From a bacterium MS4 (lineage in GTDB: Bacteria > Bacillota > Clostridia > Oscillospirales > Acutalibacteraceae), in contig CCFG01000014.1 in assembly GCA_000752215.1 (NCBI GenBank), positions 1-64,000 of the forward strand: a stretch of DNA of 64,000 nt. The letters run 5' to 3'. This document shows positions 18,815 to 27,988 of this stretch, one piece after another. Below the pieces are notes generated by a model. The model was given only the letters and a program-made list of their open reading frames with translations, made no database searches and was not told the origin of the DNA. The position numbers were made by a program, and so were the translations under genes. Every line of letters begins with the position of its first letter. Positions within the stretch are counted from its first letter, which is position 1.

Positions 18815-19591
18815 CTATTCTCCTGTCTGTGTATTTTTCATGGACAAAATAAGCTCGACCGGGCAATGATCGCTGCCCATCACCTCCGGGTGTATGTTGC
18901 TGGCCTCGACTCTGTCGCGGATGGAGTCGGACACAAGAAAATAATCGATCCGCCACCCCGCGTTTTTCTCCCTTGCCTTGAACATATAAGACCACCACGT
19001 ATAGGCGCCTGTTTCCTCCGGGTGCAGGTAACGGAAGGTGTCCGTAAACCCGGCGGCAAGCAGTTCCGACATCTTTTCGCGTTCCTCGAAGGAGAAGCCC
19101 GCGTTGCCGACATTGGTTTTCGGATTTTTCAGATCGATCTCATTGTGCGCCACATTCATGTCCCCGCACACAACGACCGGTTTTTTCGCGTCGAGCTGTT
19201 TCAGATAGGCGCGGAAGGCGTCCTCCCAGCGCATCCGGTACTCAATGCGCACCAGATCCCGCTGGGAATTGGGCGTATACACCGTTACAAGGTAAAAATC
19301 CTCAAATTCCAGCGTGATGGAACGCCCTTCGCCGACATGCTCCGGGTCGTCGATATCATAACCGACGGAAAGAGGTTCTATTCTGGTGAAAACAGCCGTG
19401 CCGGAGTAGCCCTTCTTTTCCGCGGAATTCCAGTACTGCCGGTAACCCGGCAAAATGATTTCCGCCTGCTCCGGCTGCATTTTCGTTTCCTGAATGCACA
19501 CGGCGTCGGCGTCGGCCGACTGAAAATAGTCCGTAAAGCCCTTGTTCAAACAGGCGCGAAGCCCGTTGACATTCCATGATATCAGCTTCAA
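18815..19591 (-). CDS. xth: exodeoxyribonuclease III (AP endonuclease)
   Basis: This EEP-fold nuclease cleaves DNA at abasic sites and degrades 3' ends. Motifs are MKLISWNVNGLRACL at the start, DAVCIQETKMQ, NVAHNEIDLKNPK (GDMNVAHNEID) and the C-terminal SDHCPVELIL. I place the start at TTG 19591, which gives the family's usual MKLISWNVNGL and has GGGAG upstream; the alternative ATG 19606 adds MGDEG. The resulting length is 258 aa, close to the family's usual length. It lies 3 bases from the metallo-hydrolase and probably forms an operon with it. Confidence 0.93.
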   Translation of the reverse strand: MKLISWNVNGLRACLNKGFTDYFQSADADAVCIQETKMQPEQAEIILPGYRQYWNSAEKKGYSGTAVFTRIEPLSVGYDIDDPEHVGEGRSITLEFEDFYLVTVYTPNSQRDLVRIEYRMRWEDAFRAYLKQLDAKKPVVVCGDMNVAHNEIDLKNPKTNVGNAGFSFEEREKMSELLAAGFTDTFRYLHPEETGAYTWWSYMFKAREKNAGWRIDYFLVSDSIRDRVEASNIHPEVMGSDHCPVELILSMKNTQTGE

Positions 19592-19779
19592 TCCTTCATC
19601 TCCCATTTTTTATTTCCGTCTCCGGCCTGCCGGAGGAACCATTCATTTTCGGTTGAGCAAACACTTTTTGAGTATTATACCATATTCATATCGAAAAGAG
19701 TAAATAATTTTCCTCAGGCCTTCGGTGAAAAGCATAAGAGGCGGTGAAAGCGCAATACTTCTTCTATCAAAAATATGCC

Positions 19780-19808
19780 TTGAACGAAGCCTGCATTCCC
19801 GCTATAAT
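19780..19808 (+). promoter_or_regulatory. cyclophilin gene promoter
   Basis: TTGAAC (19780-19785), a 17-base spacer and a perfect TATAAT (19803-19808), 38 bases upstream of the start codon. Confidence 0.7.
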
Positions 19809-19846
19809 AGGGATATGACTTTTTACAGAATTGATGGAGGAAGATT

Positions 19847-20362
19847 ATGAAAAATCCAATTGTTACCATTCAAACAGGCCGCGGCACGATCAAAATGGAG
19901 CTTTATCCCGAAATTGCTCCGAACACCGTAAAGAACTTTATTTCCCTTGTCAAAAAAGGATTTTATGACGGAACCATCTTTCACCGCGTGATCCCCGGAT
20001 TCATGATTCAGGGAGGCGACCCGGAAGGCACCGGAATGGGCGGCCCCGGCTACAGCATCAAGGGCGAATTCCGCTCCAACCGTTTTCAGAACGACCTGAA
20101 GCACTCGAAGGGCGTCATTTCCATGGCGAGGTCCATGAGCCCGAACAGCGCGGGGTCCCAGTTCTTTATCATGGTCGCCGACGCGCCGCACCTTGACGGG
20201 GAATACGCCGCCTTCGGCAAGGTGATCGAGGGAATGGAGGAAGCGGACCGCATTGTGTCGGTTCGCCGCGACTACAGGGATAAGCCGTATGAAGACGAAA
20301 TGATGAAGAGCGTTACTGTCGATACGTTCGGAGAGGAATACGGCGAACCCGAAAAACAGTAA
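19847..20362 (+). CDS. ppiB: peptidyl-prolyl cis-trans isomerase, cyclophilin type
   Basis: This 171-aa protein catalyses proline isomerisation in folding proteins. Cyclophilin motifs are FYDGTIFHRVIPGFMIQGGD, SAGSQFFIMVADAPHLDGEY and FGKVIEGMEEADRI. No signal peptide, so cytoplasmic. GGAGG precedes the start. It lies 27 bases upstream of the ABC exporter and may share its transcript. Confidence 0.95.
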   Translation: MKNPIVTIQTGRGTIKMELYPEIAPNTVKNFISLVKKGFYDGTIFHRVIPGFMIQGGDPEGTGMGGPGYSIKGEFRSNRFQNDLKHSKGVISMARSMSPNSAGSQFFIMVADAPHLDGEYAAFGKVIEGMEEADRIVSVRRDYRDKPYEDEMMKSVTVDTFGEEYGEPEKQ

Positions 20363-20389
20363 CGGAAGAAATGATATTAGGAGCATGCA

Positions 20390-22129
20390 ATGTCGATTTT
20401 TAAAAAATTTATAAGATACTATCAACCGTACCGGGGAATGTTTTACTTCGATATGTTCTGCGCGCTGATCGTGTCGGCGGTTGACGTCGCGTTTCCGCAG
20501 ATTCTGAACTTTCTGACCAAGGGTCTGTTTGCACAGGAAGCGCACACCATTTTGAAGAATCTCCCATGGATTGCCGCGGGCCTTCTGGTCATGGAGCTGA
20601 TCCGCCTCGGCTGCCAGTACTACATTACCAGCTGGGGCCACGTCATGGGCGCCAGAATGGAAAGTGACATGAGACAGGACCTGTTTGACCACCTGCAGCG
20701 CCTTTCCTTTTCGTATTACGACCGCAACAACACCGGGGAAATGATGAGCAAGCTTGTGTCCGACCTGTTCGACATCAGCGAACTTGCCCACCACGGGCCG
20801 GAAAACATTCTGATTTCGCTTTTGAAAATTGTGGGAAGCTTTGCGCTGATGATGATCATCAACGTCCCGATGACCCTGATTCTGCTGGGAGTAACGCTGA
20901 TTATGATTGTTTTCAGCATCCACCAGAACCGGAAAATGCGTGCGGTGTTCATGGACAACCGCAAAAAAATCGCGGGTGTCAATTCCCGCGTGCAGGACAG
21001 TCTGGCCGGCATCCGGGTGGTAAAAAGCTTTGGCAACGAGGAGCTGGAGCAGGCAAAATTCAACGATAGCAATCTGAAATTTCTGGACTCAAAAGAGAGC
21101 AGCTACCGGGTGATGGGAAGCTTCCGCGCGGGTACCTCGTTCTTCGAGGGACTTCTCTTTCTGACCGTACTGGTCAGCGGCGGCCTGTTTATTGCGCAGG
21201 GTTCCCTGCACGTTGTCGATCTGGCCGTCTACGCCCTGTACATCAACATTATTATCAACCCCATTGACATACTGATCGAATTTACCGAACAGTTCCAGAA
21301 GGGCTACTCCGGCTTCAAGCGCTTTATCGAAGTGGTGGAAACGGAGCCGGAGATTGTCGACCGGCCCGGCGCGGCCGAGCTGAAGGACGTGAAAGGCGAC
21401 ATCCGGTATCAAAACGTTTCGTTCAGCTACGATTCCACGAACGACGTGCTGGAAAATATCAATATTTCGATTGCGGCGGGAAAAACCGTGGCGCTGGTCG
21501 GGCCTTCGGGCGGCGGCAAAACCACCCTTTGCTCCCTTTTGCCCCGTTTTTACGACGTGACCGCCGGAAGCGTAACGATCGACGGCACGGATGTGCGCGA
21601 TATCAAGCTGAAATCCCTGCGCAGCGCGATCGGGATCGTCCAGCAGGACGTCTACATGTTTGCGGGCAGCATCAAAGAAAACATTGCCTACGGCAAACCG
21701 GACGCGACGGAGGAGGAAATCATCGCCGCCGCAAAGAGCGCGAATATCCACGACTTTATCGCGGGGCTTGACGACGGCTACGACACCTATGTCGGCGAAC
21801 GCGGCACGCGCCTTTCCGGCGGGCAGAAGCAGCGTCTGGCCATTGCCCGCGTCTTTCTGAAGAATCCGAAAATCCTGATTCTGGACGAAGCGACCAGCGC
21901 GCTGGACAACGAAAGCGAGCGACATATCCAGAATTCGCTGGAGGAGCTGTCCAAGGACAGGACCACCATTGTGATTGCCCACCGGCTCAGCACCATCAGC
22001 AACGCGGATGAAATCATTGTGATCGGCGACGAAGGCATTGAGGAACGCGGCACCCATCAGGAACTGATTGAGAAAAACGGCATCTACGCAAAATACTACA
22101 ATATGCAGTTTGAAGGGCTGGACGCTTAA
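20390..22129 (+). CDS. ABC exporter, fused permease and ATPase
   Basis: This 579-aa half-transporter has six predicted membrane helices (about 15-310) and a C-terminal ATPase (about 335-575). Walker A is GPSGGGKTTLC, the signature LSGGQKQRLAIARVFL, Walker B ILILDEATSALD and the H-loop VIAHRLSTI. It would work as a homodimer, since no second half-transporter is adjacent. It belongs to the MsbA/multidrug-exporter-like group; the substrate cannot be told from sequence. Confidence 0.92.
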   Translation: MSIFKKFIRYYQPYRGMFYFDMFCALIVSAVDVAFPQILNFLTKGLFAQEAHTILKNLPWIAAGLLVMELIRLGCQYYITSWGHVMGARMESDMRQDLFDHLQRLSFSYYDRNNTGEMMSKLVSDLFDISELAHHGPENILISLLKIVGSFALMMIINVPMTLILLGVTLIMIVFSIHQNRKMRAVFMDNRKKIAGVNSRVQDSLAGIRVVKSFGNEELEQAKFNDSNLKFLDSKESSYRVMGSFRAGTSFFEGLLFLTVLVSGGLFIAQGSLHVVDLAVYALYINIIINPIDILIEFTEQFQKGYSGFKRFIEVVETEPEIVDRPGAAELKDVKGDIRYQNVSFSYDSTNDVLENINISIAAGKTVALVGPSGGGKTTLCSLLPRFYDVTAGSVTIDGTDVRDIKLKSLRSAIGIVQQDVYMFAGSIKENIAYGKPDATEEEIIAAAKSANIHDFIAGLDDGYDTYVGERGTRLSGGQKQRLAIARVFLKNPKILILDEATSALDNESERHIQNSLEELSKDRTTIVIAHRLSTISNADEIIVIGDEGIEERGTHQELIEKNGIYAKYYNMQFEGLDA

Positions 22130-22172
22130 AGCCCTCCGGCCTTTCCCGCCACAGGCTGTCAGTTACAGCATA

Positions 22173-22210
22173 AAAGGTATCCCCCGCAGCCAGTGGAGGA
22201 TACCTTTTTC
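22173..22210 (+). terminator. terminator of the ABC exporter
   Basis: AAAGGTATCC (22173-22182) and GGATACCTTT (22198-22207) form a 10-bp stem followed by TTTC. Confidence 0.8.
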
Positions 22211-22313
22211 GTTTTATTGGGACCGGAATGTGACCTGATCACCGAATCGGAAGGTTTTATATGTTATTATGAATACACATACTTTGGAAAAGAACTAAAT
22301 GGAAAATACAAGT

Positions 22314-22418
22314 TTACGGTATTTACGGTTGATTCTGCAACAAGATTGTGTTCTTTCCCCCGCCTTCGGCGGGGGAAAGAACATGTTTTATCTCGCAAAT
22401 TGAAATGGAATCGCTGTA
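22314..22418. repeat. palindromic intergenic repeat, copy 2 (long form)
   Basis: This copy matches copy 1 in inverse orientation. GATTCTGCAACAAGATTGTG opens it, a perfect GC hairpin (TTTCCCCCGCC-TTC-GGCGGGGGAAA) fills the middle, and TGAAATGGAATCGCTGTA closes it. It lies directly upstream of ccdA and could end or shape transcription there. Confidence 0.85.
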
Positions 22419-22436
22419 GGAAAGAAAGGAGAGGCC

Positions 22437-23108
22437 ATGGATTATCTGATTTCATTTCTGGAAGGGATCATCACATTTATTTCTCCCTGTCTCTTGCCCA
22501 TGCTACCGATCTACATCTCCTATTTTGCCGGACAGGAAACTCAGAAGCAAAAGGCCCCGGTGATTCGGAATTCCCTTGGATTCGTGCTTGGCTTCACCCT
22601 GGTATTCACGGCAATGGGGGCTTTCGCGGGAACGGTCGGGAGCTTTCTGAAAGAATATCATACCGCGGTGAATCTTGTCACCGGTATGGTCGTCATCCTA
22701 TTCGGGTTAAACTTCATGGGGCTGATCAGAATCCCTTTTCTGAATGGAAACCGGCAGCTGAACTTTAAAAAACCGAATATGAATTTCGGGACTTCCGTGC
22801 TGTTCGGCGTGATCTTTTCCATTGGCTGGACCCCTTGTGTGGGCGCGTTTTTAGGCTCCGCTTTGATGCTTGCCGCGTCGAGTGGAGAAAGTATGAAAGG
22901 CATTTTTATGCTTCTCTCGTTTTCGCTCGGATTGGGGATTCCGTTTCTTGCCAGCGCCGTTTTGATCGACCGCCTGATGTCCGCGTTCGACTTTATCAAA
23001 AGGAACTACCGGATCATCAGCCTGATTTCGGGCGGATTGCTCGTCGTCGTCGGCCTGATGATAGCGACCGGGCTCATGGGCTACTTTTTGTCCTTATTTA
23101 CTTTTTGA
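22437..23108 (+). CDS. ccdA: cytochrome c biogenesis protein CcdA
   Basis: This 223-aa membrane protein passes electrons from cytoplasmic thioredoxin across the membrane to extracytoplasmic thiol proteins. Six hydrophobic helices are visible, and the redox cysteines sit in FISPCLLPMLPIY near the N-terminus and GWTPCVGAFLGSA in the middle. The following gene, a membrane-anchored TlpA-type thioredoxin 10 bases downstream, is its probable partner. A role in cytochrome c maturation is not supported by neighbours; general thiol reduction is more likely. Confidence 0.94.
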   Translation: MDYLISFLEGIITFISPCLLPMLPIYISYFAGQETQKQKAPVIRNSLGFVLGFTLVFTAMGAFAGTVGSFLKEYHTAVNLVTGMVVILFGLNFMGLIRIPFLNGNRQLNFKKPNMNFGTSVLFGVIFSIGWTPCVGAFLGSALMLAASSGESMKGIFMLLSFSLGLGIPFLASAVLIDRLMSAFDFIKRNYRIISLISGGLLVVVGLMIATGLMGYFLSLFTF

Positions 23109-23118
23109 GGAGAACGAT

Positions 23119-23688
23119 ATGAAAACAAACGGAAAAATTTTGCTGGGATTTCTCGCGTTCGTGGTGTTTTTCGCCGTCGTATACTATGCTTACAACACGT
23201 TATCCAGCCGGTTCCGGCCAAATCTGCCGGCATCGTCCGAAACAGGCGGCTCCGCGGGAGAAAGCGGAAAAACACAGGCTCCCGATTTTACCGTATACGA
23301 TGAAAAAGGCAACAAGGTCAAGCTGTCGGACTTCCAGGGAAAACCCGTTGTGCTGAACTTCTGGGCCTCCTGGTGCCCGCCGTGCAAGGGGGAAATGCCG
23401 CATTTCGACAGTCAGTACCAGAAGGAAAAAGACAACGTGGTCTTTCTGATGATCGATCTGGTGGACGGTCAGCGGGAAACACAGGAAAAAGGGCAGAATT
23501 ATGTAAAAGAGCAGGGATTTGCGTTTCCCGTTTATTTTGACAAGGAGCAGGAAGCCGCGAATACTTACGGAATTTCAGCCATCCCGGACACGGTCTTTAT
23601 CGACCGGAACGGCTATATTGTAAACGCTTATCAGGGAGCGATCGACGAGGCGACTTTGGCTGCCGGAATCGAATCGATCAAAAAATAA
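23119..23688 (+). CDS. TlpA-family thioredoxin-like protein, membrane anchored
   Basis: This 189-aa protein has an uncleaved-looking N-terminal helix (ILLGFLAFVVFFAVVYYA, 7-24), then a thioredoxin fold with NFWASWCPPCKGEMPHF (Cys 86 and 89) and cis-Pro in ISAIPDTVFIDRNG. It would act outside the membrane as a thiol reductase or isomerase kept reduced by CcdA. GGAG lies before the start. Confidence 0.93.
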   Translation: MKTNGKILLGFLAFVVFFAVVYYAYNTLSSRFRPNLPASSETGGSAGESGKTQAPDFTVYDEKGNKVKLSDFQGKPVVLNFWASWCPPCKGEMPHFDSQYQKEKDNVVFLMIDLVDGQRETQEKGQNYVKEQGFAFPVYFDKEQEAANTYGISAIPDTVFIDRNGYIVNAYQGAIDEATLAAGIESIKK

Positions 23689-23716
23689 GGAAAATCCCCA
23701 CTCCCAGCCTTACTAT

Positions 23717-23818
23717 TACAACATTTCCAGTCGATTCTGTAACAGGATTGCGTTTCTCCCCCACCTTGGGCGGGGGAGAAACGCGTTTTGTCTCGCAAAC
23801 TGAAATGGAATTACTATA
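23717..23818. repeat. palindromic intergenic repeat, copy 3 (long form)
   Basis: This full-length copy lies between the TlpA-type gene and pdp, ends TGAAATGGAATTACTATA, and has a central hairpin around CCCCCACCTTGGGCGGGGG. It is in the same orientation as copy 2. The arms TTTGTCTCGCAAACTGAAAT are nearly identical to copy 1 read in reverse. Confidence 0.85.
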
Positions 23819-23852
23819 GGGCCCTTACTGAAAAATTCAGTAAGGGCCCTGA
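23819..23852. terminator. terminator between convergent TlpA-type gene and pdp
   Basis: GGGCCCTTACTGAA and TTCAGTAAGGGCCC form a 14-bp perfect stem with an AAA loop. T-runs on both sides are weak. Confidence 0.65.
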
Positions 23853-23861
23853 ATTTGTTTC

Positions 23862-25181
23862 CTATTTTTCTACGCCGTCCACGGTCACCCGGCCGTGAAT
23901 CACCGGGACAAACGCGGGTTTTTCCGGGCGGATGGAAACCGCGCTTTCAAACAGCTTCTCCGCTTCCCTGCACTTGTCCGGAGAGGAAGAGTAGAACTCC
24001 GCGATCACTTCGCCTTTTTTGACATAATCCCCGATCTTTTTGCGGAGCAGAATGCCCGCGCTGAAATCGATGGAATCCTCTTTCTTCTCGCGCCCCGCGC
24101 CCAGCTCGACGGAAGCGATCCCGCACTGCTCCGTATTCATGGAGTACAGATATCCTTCGCTCAGTGCCGGAACGTCATATTTGACCTTTGCCTGCTCAAA
24201 TTTTGCGCCGTCGTCCAGAACGGCAGTGTCGCCGCCCTGCGCCGCGACCATTTCCTTCAGCTTTGCAAAGGCCTCGCCGTTGTCGATCTGGCGTCCGGCA
24301 AGCTTTTTACACTCTTCCATACTTCCCTTGCCTGCCAGAAACAGCATATTGGCGGCAAGCTCCAGACAGATTTGCGTAAGGTCCCCGGGCCCGTGACCCT
24401 TGAGCGTTTCACACACCTCCCTGATTTCCAGCGAGTTGCCGATGGCGTTTCCGAGCGGACGGTCCATGTCGGTAATCAGCGCGATGGTCTTTCTCCCGAC
24501 ATGCTCGCCGATCGCCACCATTGCCTGCGCCAGCCGGATGGAATCGTCCACCGTCTTCATGAAAGCGCCGCTCCCTGTTTTGACGTCCAGCAGGATACAG
24601 TCGGAGCCGGCCGCGATTTTTTTGCTCATGATGCTGGAAGCAATCAGAGGAATGCTTTCGATCGTCGCGGTCACGTCGCGCAGCGCGTAAAGCTTTTTGT
24701 CCGCGGGCACCAGATTGCCGGACTGGCCGATCACGCTGACGCCCACCTTCCGTACAATATCGAAGAATTTTTCACGGTCAATGGAGGTCTGCATTCCCGG
24801 AATGGCTTCCATTTTATCCACTGTGCCGCCGGTGTGTCCCAGCCCGCGCCCGCTCATTTTTGCGACGCGCACCCCCAGGGACGCGACGATCGGAGAAATA
24901 ATCAGCGTGGTCTTATCGCCGACTCCGCCGGTGCTGTGTTTATCCACCTTGATGCCGTCTATGGAGGACAAATCCACGGTTTCGCCAGAGTTGGCCATGC
25001 ACATGGTCAGAGAGGCTGTTTCCCTGTCCGTCATCCCCCGAAAATAAATCGCCATCAGCAGAGCGGATACCTGATAATCGGGGATCTGCCCTTTGACATA
25101 GCCGTTGATAAAGAACCGGATTTCCTCATCGGAGAGCGCCCCGCCGTCGCGCTTTTTCGCAATGATATCATACATTCTCAT
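23862..25181 (-). CDS. pdp: pyrimidine-nucleoside phosphorylase
   Basis: This 439-aa enzyme splits uridine, thymidine and deoxyuridine with phosphate, giving the base and (deoxy)ribose-1-phosphate. It begins MRMYDIIAKKRDGGALSDEE. The phosphate-binding KHSTGGVGDKTTLII and the family signature SGRGLGHTGGTVDKMEAIPG are intact, as is the C-terminal domain. Length matches the family. It is the last gene of the minus-strand nucleoside cluster. Confidence 0.96.
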   Translation of the reverse strand: MRMYDIIAKKRDGGALSDEEIRFFINGYVKGQIPDYQVSALLMAIYFRGMTDRETASLTMCMANSGETVDLSSIDGIKVDKHSTGGVGDKTTLIISPIVASLGVRVAKMSGRGLGHTGGTVDKMEAIPGMQTSIDREKFFDIVRKVGVSVIGQSGNLVPADKKLYALRDVTATIESIPLIASSIMSKKIAAGSDCILLDVKTGSGAFMKTVDDSIRLAQAMVAIGEHVGRKTIALITDMDRPLGNAIGNSLEIREVCETLKGHGPGDLTQICLELAANMLFLAGKGSMEECKKLAGRQIDNGEAFAKLKEMVAAQGGDTAVLDDGAKFEQAKVKYDVPALSEGYLYSMNTEQCGIASVELGAGREKKEDSIDFSAGILLRKKIGDYVKKGEVIAEFYSSSPDKCREAEKLFESAVSIRPEKPAFVPVIHGRVTVDGVEK

Positions 25182-25193
25182 TTTCAGTCACCT

Positions 25194-25820
25194 TCATACG
25201 ATCATTTTATCCGGCAGGAAGATTCCGTTTTCCTGAAGGGCCGTACGGAGCACGTCCGGGTCCCCTTCGTAGCAGTGCCCTTCCATACCGAGTCTTCTTC
25301 CCGCTTCCACATTGTCCGCGCGGTCGTCGATAAAGTAACACTCGCGCGGATCGAGTGAAAACTCCTTAAAAAACTTCCGATAGATTTCCTCATCCGGCTT
25401 GATGCAATCGTGATCCGCCGAAAAGAAAATACCGGAAAAATACTGCAGAGCCGTAATTCTGGGCGTCAAGCTGTGAATTTTTTTTCCCGCGTTGGACAGC
25501 AGATACAGCGAATAACCGTTTTCCTTCAGCTCGCGCACCAGCGGCAGAATATTATCCATGATCCGCATATGGTCCATCCAGTTCAGCAGCAGCTTCGTCG
25601 CGGCACCGTGCAGGCGCTCCGGCAGGCGCGCGCAGGCCGGCTCGATCAGGTCCTCCTCCGTAATGGTGCCCCGGTCGATTTCCGTCCACTCGCTCGTTTC
25701 AAACACCGCGATACGAATCAGGTGGATATCCTCCGGATCTTTGGTATAATGGCTGACGAAAAAGTCCGGATCAAAATCCACCAGCACCTGGCCCATATCG
25801 AAAACAATATTTTTTATCAT
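25194..25820 (-). CDS. HAD-superfamily phosphatase
   Basis: This 208-aa protein has the HAD nucleophile motif FDMGQVLVDFD at residues 6-16, Thr/Ser motif II in LYLLSNAGKKI, and motif IV in ECYFIDDRADNVEAGRRLGM. A small alpha-helical cap lies between motifs I and II. Its position between cdd and pdp, with gaps of 1 and 12 bases, suggests a sugar-phosphate or nucleotide substrate in nucleoside salvage (inference). The YihX-like alpha-glucose-1-phosphatase group looks closest. Confidence 0.88.
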   Translation of the reverse strand: MIKNIVFDMGQVLVDFDPDFFVSHYTKDPEDIHLIRIAVFETSEWTEIDRGTITEEDLIEPACARLPERLHGAATKLLLNWMDHMRIMDNILPLVRELKENGYSLYLLSNAGKKIHSLTPRITALQYFSGIFFSADHDCIKPDEEIYRKFFKEFSLDPRECYFIDDRADNVEAGRRLGMEGHCYEGDPDVLRTALQENGIFLPDKMIV

Positions 25821-25821
25821 T

Positions 25822-26241
25822 CTATTCCTCCATATTTTTCTTGCTGAACCCGAGCGGAAGCAAATCCCTCAGCGTGAAAACCTCCCACTGCTCCGGATTC
25901 TTCCCGAGAATGATCCGAAAGGTCGCCGGGTCGCAGAATTCCATCATGACCTGACGGCAGACCCCGCAGGGCGGACAAAGCCCGCTGACGGGTTCCCCAG
26001 CTCTGCCGCCGACAATCGCGATGCAGTCGAACTCCGTCTCCCCCTCGCTGACCGCTTTGAAAAAAGCCGTGCGCTCGGCGCAGTTCGTGGGGGTAAAGGT
26101 CGCGTTTTCAATGTTGCAACCTTTGTAAATCTTTCCGCTCTTCGCCAGCAGCGCCGCGCCCACTCCGAATCCCGAGTAGGGGGTGTAAGCCATTTCCCTT
26201 GCGGAAATAGCCGCCGCAACCAATTCCTTATAATCGTCCAT
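25822..26241 (-). CDS. cdd: cytidine deaminase
   Basis: This 139-aa zinc enzyme converts cytidine and deoxycytidine to uridine forms. CNIENATFTPTNCAERTAFF holds the first zinc ligand and catalytic Glu (CAE), and PCGVCRQVMMEF the other two Cys. The start at 26241 follows AGGTGAAGAG and gives MDDYKELVAAA; the frame continues 15 codons upstream without a better site. It feeds uridine to Pdp, encoded two genes downstream. Confidence 0.95.
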   Translation of the reverse strand: MDDYKELVAAAISAREMAYTPYSGFGVGAALLAKSGKIYKGCNIENATFTPTNCAERTAFFKAVSEGETEFDCIAIVGGRAGEPVSGLCPPCGVCRQVMMEFCDPATFRIILGKNPEQWEVFTLRDLLPLGFSKKNMEE

Positions 26242-26258
26242 CTCTTCACCTTTCTTCC

Positions 26259-26308
26259 TATAGCATTTCCAATTGTTTCGTCTCACAAGCTGAATGAAAT
26301 TGCTGTAG
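26259..26308. repeat. palindromic intergenic repeat, copy 4 (short form)
   Basis: A 50-bp form, TATAGCATTTCCAATTG at one end and TGAATGAAATTGCTGTA at the other, lacks the central GC hairpin of the long copies. It sits between deoC and cdd within the nucleoside cluster, so it would be transcribed as an RNA hairpin inside the operon. Confidence 0.7.
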
Positions 26309-26367
26309 ATAGAATTGAGGAACGGCTGCCGCCGCTCCTCAGAATTTTCATATTTGCCGGGAGCCGG

Positions 26368-27033
26368 TCAATATCCGTGCGCCTCTTCATTTTTTATGAT
26401 TTTGATAATCCTGCTCGTGCCGAGGCGGGAAGCCCCGAGCGATACGAATTTCTCCGCGTCGTCCATGGTTTTGATGCCGCCGGCGGCTTTGATTCTGACC
26501 TTCGGCCCGATATGGGCGGCAAAGAGCGCGACGTCTTCAAACGTAGCGCCAACCGTCGAAAAGCCGGTCGAGGTCTTGATGAAATCCGCACCGGATTCGG
26601 TCACTACCCCGCACATCTTGATCTTTTCTTCCTTCGTCAGCAGGCAGGTTTCAATAATGACCTTCAGGATGCGCGTGCCGCAGGCGGCCTTTACCTGCCG
26701 GATTTCGTCCAGCTGTAAATCGAAAAGCCCGTCCTTCACCCAGCCGATATTGACGACCATATCGATTTCATCGGCGCCGTTCTGAATCGCGTCCTTCGTT
26801 TCAAACACCTTGACCGCCGTCGTGGAATAGCCGTTCGGAAAACCGATCACGGTGCAGACCGCCATTTTGTCGCCGACGTATTCCTTCGCGCGCTTCACGT
26901 ACGCGGCGGGGATGCAGACCGACGCGGTGCGGTATTTGACCGCGTCGTCGCAGATCTGCTTGATTTCTTCCCATGTCGCGGTCTGTGTCAGCAGGGTATG
27001 ATCTACTTTCTCCAGTATTTCCTGGTGATCCAT
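26368..27033 (-). CDS. deoC: deoxyribose-phosphate aldolase
   Basis: This 221-aa TIM-barrel aldolase splits deoxyribose-5-phosphate into acetaldehyde and glyceraldehyde-3-phosphate. The Schiff-base Lys is in [15 protein letters not shown], and [15 protein letters not shown] and [12 protein letters not shown] are family stretches. I use ATG 27033, nine bases from AAGGAG; ATG 27039 is an alternative. It completes the pathway begun by DeoD, Pdp and DeoB in the same cluster. Confidence 0.95.
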   Translation of the reverse strand: MDHQEILEKVDHTLLTQTATWEEIKQICDDAVKYRTASVCIPAAYVKRAKEYVGDKMAVCTVIGFPNGYSTTAVKVFETKDAIQNGADEIDMVVNIGWVKDGLFDLQLDEIRQVKAACGTRILKVIIETCLLTKEEKIKMCGVVTESGADFIKTSTGFSTVGATFEDVALFAAHIGPKVRIKAAGGIKTMDDAEKFVSLGASRLGTSRIIKIIKNEEAHGY

Positions 27034-27067
27034 TTTCATGATCTCCTTTTTTATTTTCAATGCTGCG

Positions 27068-27988
27068 TTATCTTACGCCCTTTTCATAGGGCTCGCCGTC
27101 CGCCTTCGGGGCTACCGAGCGACCGACGAACAGAATCAGGACCACAATGGTCAGAATGTACGGAAGCATTGCAAGAATCTGTGACGGAACGGCAAAGTCG
27201 CCGCCGCCCAGCACAATCGTCAGAGCCTGTGCAAAACCGAAGAGCAGGCATGCGCCGTAAGCGCCGAACGGAGTCCATTTTCCGAAGATAACGGCTGCCA
27301 GCGCGATGAAACCCTGCCCGCTGATCGCGGTCGGCGTAAACTGAGAGATGATGGCAAGCGTCATGGAAGCGCCGCCGAAACCGGCCAGAATGCCCGATAC
27401 GAACACGCACAGGTAACGGACGCGGCTGACATTAATGCCAAGAGTGTCGGCCGCGGCGGGATGCTCGCCCACCGAGCGCACATGGAGTCCCCATTTGGTC
27501 CGGTAAAGGAAGAACCACATGGCGGCGGACACCGCCAGCGCAAGCACGACCGTGACGTCCACGTTCAGATTTTTCAGAGGGCTGTCGGCAAACCCGCTTT
27601 CTCCAAACAGCTTCGGCAGTGTTTTTGCCGGAAGCGTCATGGTCGCGTCGTCGAACATCAGGCGGCAGAAAAACAGCGCCAGCCCCGGCCCGATCAGATT
27701 GATAGCGATACCGGAAATGGTCTGGTCCGCCTTAAAGGTGACGGAAGCCACCGCGTGCAAAAGGGAGATCAGGCCGCCCGCCGCACCGGCCGCAAGCAGG
27801 CCGAGCCACGGATTGCCGGTAAAATAACTGACCGCGGCCGCCGTGAACGCGCCTACCGTCATCATTCCCTCAATCCCGATGTTGACGACGCCGGAGCGCT
27901 CCGAAATAACGCCGCCCAAAGCGCCGAACACCAGGGGAGTCGAGTACATCAGCGTAATACCGAGCAACAGAAGAATTTTACTTAACAC
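27068..27988 (-). CDS. nupQ: nucleoside ABC transporter permease (NupQ-like)
   Basis: This 306-aa membrane protein starts at GTG 27988 (AGAGGTG upstream) and overlaps the preceding permease gene by 11 bases. Eight to ten hydrophobic segments are present, with the BPD_transp_2 pattern [22 protein letters not shown] near the N-terminus and [21 protein letters not shown] in the middle. It pairs with NupP to form the channel of a BMP-type nucleoside importer. Confidence 0.92.
   Translation of the reverse strand: MLSKILLLLGITLMYSTPLVFGALGGVISERSGVVNIGIEGMMTVGAFTAAAVSYFTGNPWLGLLAAGAAGGLISLLHAVASVTFKADQTISGIAINLIGPGLALFFCRLMFDDATMTLPAKTLPKLFGESGFADSPLKNLNVDVTVVLALAVSAAMWFFLYRTKWGLHVRSVGEHPAAADTLGINVSRVRYLCVFVSGILAGFGGASMTLAIISQFTPTAISGQGFIALAAVIFGKWTPFGAYGACLLFGFAQALTIVLGGGDFAVPSQILAMLPYILTIVVLILFVGRSVAPKADGEPYEKGVR

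Noticed and set aside
22193-22768. 191-codon plus-strand frame before ccdA
   Set aside because: It runs through a terminator and the palindromic repeat and then overlaps ccdA in another frame.
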